A stretch of DNA of 15,670 nucleotides, taken from contig DSBZ01000115.1 of the NCBI GenBank assembly GCA_011057175.1, forward strand, positions 1 through 15,670, given 5' to 3'. Origin of the DNA: Candidatus Acetothermia bacterium (lineage in GTDB: Bacteria > Bipolaricaulota > Bipolaricaulia > Bipolaricaulales > Bipolaricaulaceae). Below the pieces are notes generated by a model, which saw nothing but the letters and a program-made list of their open reading frames with translations, searched no databases and was not told where the DNA came from. Shown in pieces: positions 13,654-15,670 of this stretch; within the stretch, counting starts at the first letter, position 1; each line of letters opens with the position of its first letter. The position numbers and the translations under genes were made by a program.

Positions 13654-14748
13654 ATGACCCAAGCGAGCATTGCCGAGGTGGTGGAAGCCCTGCGTCCCCG
13701 CTACCTGCGGGCCAAGCGCGGCGACAAGACGAGGATCGGCGACGAGTTCCTGGCCCTCACGGGTTACCACCGCAAGGCCGCGATCCGTGTCCTTCGGAAC
13801 GGAAGGAGACCCAAGGGCAGGGACCGTCGGGGGCGTCCCCGGGTGTACAGCCCCGACGTGAAGGCCGCGCTCGTTCAGGGCTCCAAGCGGCTGGCCCCCT
13901 TCTTGCCGGAGATCGTCGCGGTCCTGGAGAGGGAGAGCTGCGGCTTCCCCCGAACACCAAGTGGCTCCTGGTCCAGCTGAGCCCGGCGACGATCGACCGG
14001 ATGCCCTCCACCCACCGCTACCGCCGAGATGCGGGACGGCCCGTCGCCAAGCCAGGGACCTTCCTCAAGGCGAAGGTCCCGGTGCGCACGTTCGCGGACT
14101 GGGAGGACGTGGGCCCTGGGTACATGGAGCTGGACCTGGTGGCCCACTGCGGGGAAACGACGGCGGGGGAGTACCTGCACACCCTGAACGCGGTGGACGT
14201 GGCGACTTCGTGGTGCGAACCGAGGGCGATCCTCAACCGAAGCCAGCACGCCGTGACCGCGGCCATCGACCGGATCCAGGAGCGGCTTCCGTTCCCCCTG
14301 CGGGGGATCGACTCCGACAACGACTCGGCGTTCCTCAACGCCCATCTCTCCCGGTACTGCCGGGAGGAAGAGATCGAGTTCACCCGGTCCCGGCCGTACA
14401 CGAAGAACGACCAGGCACACGTGGAGGGGAGGAACTGGTCCGTGGTGCGCCAGCTCGTGGGGTACCGCCGGTACGAGTCGCAAGCCGCGCTGGATCTCCT
14501 GGAGGCGATCTACGCCGACTGGCGGCTGGTGGTGAACTACTTCCAGCCGGTGCGGAAGCTGTCGGTCAAGGAGCGGGAGGGGGACGTACGACCGGGCTCA
14601 GACGCCGTACCGGCGGGTGCTCGCCTCCCCCGACATTCCCGAGGACAAGAAGGCGGAGGCCGAGGAGACGTACAGGAGGCTGAACCCGGTGGTGCTGAAG
14701 CGACGGATCGAGGAGAGCCTACGGGCCCTGGGGAGGTTGCCGCGGTAA
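13654..14748 (+). pseudogene. Transposase (DDE integrase core) broken by two frameshifts
   Basis: Begins at the ATG at 13654 after GAAGGAGG. An N-terminal helix-turn-helix-like part (ALTGYHRKAAIRVL near residues 32-45) is followed by a frame change at about 13927-13937 and then by the catalytic core: first Asp in MELDLVAHCG, second Asp in GIDSDND, Glu in NDQAHVEGRNW. The second frame holds until about 14571-14590, where the reading returns to the first frame (QTPYRRVLASPDIPED and so on) and ends at the TAA at 14746. The two shifts cancel, but each frame on its own gives a truncated product. Compared with homologues I remember (about 400 residues), short stretches seem missing near 13885 and before the TYDRAQTPY block. 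The D, D and E residues survive, so decay looks recent. Programmed frameshifting is possible but no good slippery site is visible. Confidence 0.8.
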
Positions 14749-14799
14749 CATGTGTTCTCGGGCACCGGTCCCGGCTTCGGTAACACCTACTTCTGAGGC
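14743..14799 (+). repeat. Right end of the insertion sequence, bipartite
   Basis: Inner CGGTAAC (14743-14749, which includes the transposase stop codon) and outer CGGTAACAC (14778-14786) followed by CTGAGGC (14793-14799). The 35 bp spacing equals that of the left end, in inverted orientation. Confidence 0.72.
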
Positions 14800-14872
14800 A
14801 TCACGGGCACGGAGGTGCGCAACCGCGACAAGGAGGGCGATCCGAAACCGAGCACCTGCAACCGAAGTGAGC

Positions 14873-15145
14873 GGCCCGTGCGGGCCTCCGTCGGGGCCGG
14901 TTCAGCGGGCGCACCTGGGGACCGAGCTCAGGCCCAGGGATTCCCTATCACCCACAGGGACCGGCTTACCGTTGCTCCCTTCCAGGCCTAGCGGGGTTCA
15001 CCGGTGTGCGTCGCAGGGGGCTCGACCGTCAGCGCCCGGAGCTCCCAGGCCGTTTCCGCCTCCCCTTCCTCTTGGGAGGCCCATCGGCTCCACGTGTAGC
15101 GGGTTTTGGATACAGGGGACCGCTAACCCCCCGCCTGCACGGGCC
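14873..15145 (-). ncRNA. ffs: Signal recognition particle RNA, long form with Alu domain
   Basis: About 273 nt. The domain IV core on the minus strand reads GTGAACCCCGCTAGGCC, TGGAAGGGAGCAACGGTAAG, which carries the GGAAG tetraloop and the AGCA asymmetric loop bound by Ffh. The 5' part (GTGCAGGCGGGGGGTTAGCG and onwards) matches the Alu-domain start of Bacillus/Thermotoga-type large SRP RNAs (GTGCTA-GCGGGGAGGTAGCGG). The two ends, GGCCCGTGC (15145-15137) and GCACGGGCC (14881-14873), are perfectly complementary over 9 bp, which fixes the limits to within a few bases. With Ffh and FtsY it directs membrane proteins to the translocon. The start lies 8 bp below a good promoter. Confidence 0.93.
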
Positions 15146-15153
15146 GAAAGGAG

Positions 15154-15181
15154 AGTCTACGGTCGCACGCCAGGAAGTCAA
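15154..15181 (-). promoter_or_regulatory. Promoter of the SRP RNA gene
   Basis: On the minus strand TTGACT (15181-15176) and TAGACT (15159-15154) are separated by 16 bp. The RNA 5' end inferred from end pairing falls 8 bp downstream of the -10. Confidence 0.75.
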
Positions 15182-15377
15182 CACGCCAGGACAAGAGCGC
15201 CTTGAGGAGGCGAATGAAACCGAACTTCAATCCGCGGCGAAGTCGGGCCGTCGCGTGAGAGAGTGGACGGTGTGGGTCAACTCGCAGCCTTTCTGTCACG
15301 CCGGGATCACCACGAACCGATGGATCTTCACGGGAGCTCTCCCCGTCGCTCGCCGGCTTGCAGCTCCCCGACTTCTT

Positions 15378-15468
15378 TGGCGGAGGGGGTGGGATTCGAA
15401 CCCACGGCACCCTTGAGAGGTGCACCTGCTCTCCAGGCAGGTGGCTTCGACCGCTCACCCACCCCTCC
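15378..15468 (-). tRNA. tRNA-Ser (anticodon GGA)
   Basis: 91 nt including an encoded 3' CCA (15380-15378). Acceptor GGAGGGG pairs with CCCCTCC followed by G-CCA. The anticodon stem is CCTGC/GCAGG with loop CTGGAGA, giving anticodon GGA, which reads UCC/UCU. A long variable arm (about 19 nt, with a GCACC/GGGTGC stem) and T arm GTGGG-TTCGAAT-CCCAC are typical of a serine tRNA. Confidence 0.97.
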
Positions 15469-15477
15469 CCAATGCCC

Positions 15478-15506
15478 ATTCTAACCGTCGTTCCCAGGTA
15501 CGGCAA
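15478..15506 (-). promoter_or_regulatory. Promoter of tRNA-Ser
   Basis: On the minus strand TTGCCG (15506-15501) and TAGAAT (15483-15478) have a 17 bp spacer; the tRNA begins about 10 bp below the -10. The site lies in the short gap after the stop of the transporter gene. Confidence 0.6.
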
Positions 15507-15520
15507 AGGATCGGGATGCT

Positions 15521-15670
15521 CTACCCCGGGAGGAACCTCCCCACGGCTATCCAGAGGAAGAACCCCACCGCTCCCGCTCCGAGCGGGGTCAGGACCCACC
15601 CTGCGAAGATTGCGACGAGCTGCCGCACGTTCACCGCCGCCATTCCCTTCACGAGGCCGATCCCCACCAC
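15521..15670 (-). CDS. PiT-type inorganic phosphate transporter, C-terminal end
   Basis: Only the last 49 codons are inside the window; the stop is TAG (15523-15521). The sequence VGIGLVKGMAAVNVRQLVAI, then a hydrophobic segment FAGWVLTPLGAGAVGFFLW, matches the conserved C-terminal signature of PiT (PF01384) transporters, where G-x-G-L-x-x-G-x-x-x-V-N is followed by the last membrane helices. PiT proteins carry phosphate with a cation across the inner membrane. The frame is open to the window edge and has no visible start. It is separated from the tRNA by about 50 bp and is not part of the inositol operon. Confidence 0.75.
   Translation of the reverse strand: MVGIGLVKGMAAVNVRQLVAIFAGWVLTPLGAGAVGFFLWIAVGRFLPG

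Larger units (their letters stand above)
13582..14799 (+). mobile_element. Degenerate insertion sequence, integrase-core transposase type
   Basis: About 1.2 kb bounded by inverted repeats: GCCTCAG, 5 bp, GTGTTACCG on the left, and CGGTAACAC, 6 bp, CTGAGGC on the right. Each end also carries a second inner GTTACCG motif, spaced 35 bp from the outer one at both ends. The single gene inside is a frameshifted DDE transposase. The true tips may lie outside these repeats, and I found no clear target duplication. The element sits between the operon promoter and the SRP RNA gene. I recognise the transposase type (GYHRK-AIRVL, then an rve-like core) but cannot assign an IS family name safely. Confidence 0.8.

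Noticed and set aside
13927..13980. Programmed -1 frameshift in the transposase
   Set aside because: No X XXY YYZ slippery heptamer in the right register (only a CCCCC run in TTCCCCCGA), and a second compensating shift occurs further on, so decay or base-call error is simpler.
15215..15240. CRISPR-like GATTGAAG / GTTTCATT pieces
   Set aside because: Single occurrence with no regularly spaced repeats.
15378..15468. tRNA-Ser as an attachment site for an integrated island
   Set aside because: I found no repeat of the tRNA 3' end elsewhere in the window and no tyrosine recombinase gene.
15123..15599. Minus-strand open frame of 158 codons
   Set aside because: It runs through the tRNA-Ser, the tRNA promoter and the SRP promoter, and overlaps the transporter gene in another frame.

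Overview
The window is a high-GC (about two thirds G+C by eye) bacterial chromosome segment. Almost everything is on the minus strand, in one tightly packed operon of 13 genes reading from about 13535 towards base 1. The enzymes resemble the inositol and hexuronate enzymes known from Thermotoga. Together with the high GC and a Bacillus/Thermotoga-type long SRP RNA, this suggests an anaerobic, possibly thermophilic bacterium from a deep lineage. Bipolaricaulota (Acetothermia) is a guess that the sequence alone cannot confirm.

Operon, in transcription order: an ABC importer of the AfuABC (ferric / hexose-phosphate) type, with binding protein 12408-13403, fused double permease 10680-12347 and ATPase 9608-10690; a Cof-type HAD phosphatase 8785-9606; IolI-like inosose isomerase 8003-8806; IolG-like inositol dehydrogenase 6969-7991; IolM-like scyllo-inosose dehydrogenase 5762-6922; IolN-like hydrolase 4605-5702; IolO-like 5-keto-L-gluconate epimerase 3771-4595; UxaE tagaturonate epimerase 2344-3774; SDR D-mannonate oxidoreductase 1557-2363; a PfkA-family kinase with PPi-type residues 256-1548; and the N-terminus of another HAD protein 1-230, cut by the window edge. 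Genes are separated by at most about 60 bp and several overlap.

Read as a pathway: inositol -> scyllo-inosose (IolG) -> 3-dehydro-scyllo-inosose (IolM) -> 5-keto-L-gluconate (IolN) -> D-tagaturonate (IolO) -> D-fructuronate (UxaE) -> D-mannonate (SDR). IolI could let a second inositol isomer enter at the inosose level. A sugar-phosphate-type importer followed directly by a HAD phosphatase suggests that the imported substrate is a phosphorylated inositol, dephosphorylated inside the cell. Mannonate dehydratase, KDG kinase and KDPG aldolase are not in the window, nor is a regulator gene.

Control: a good sigma-70 promoter lies upstream of the binding-protein gene, with a CG-centred (LacI-like) operator 8 bp below its -10. 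The same -10/8 bp/operator arrangement recurs in the short gap before iolM, which suggests a second entry point under the same repressor.

Upstream of the operon (13582-14799) is a decayed insertion sequence: an integrase-core transposase with two compensating frameshifts, flanked by bipartite inverted ends. Beyond it are a long-form SRP RNA (14873-15145, minus) with its promoter, a tRNA-Ser(GGA) (15378-15468, minus) with its promoter, and the C-terminal end of a PiT-type phosphate transporter (15521-15670, minus). I see nothing convincing in 14800-14872 or 15182-15377.
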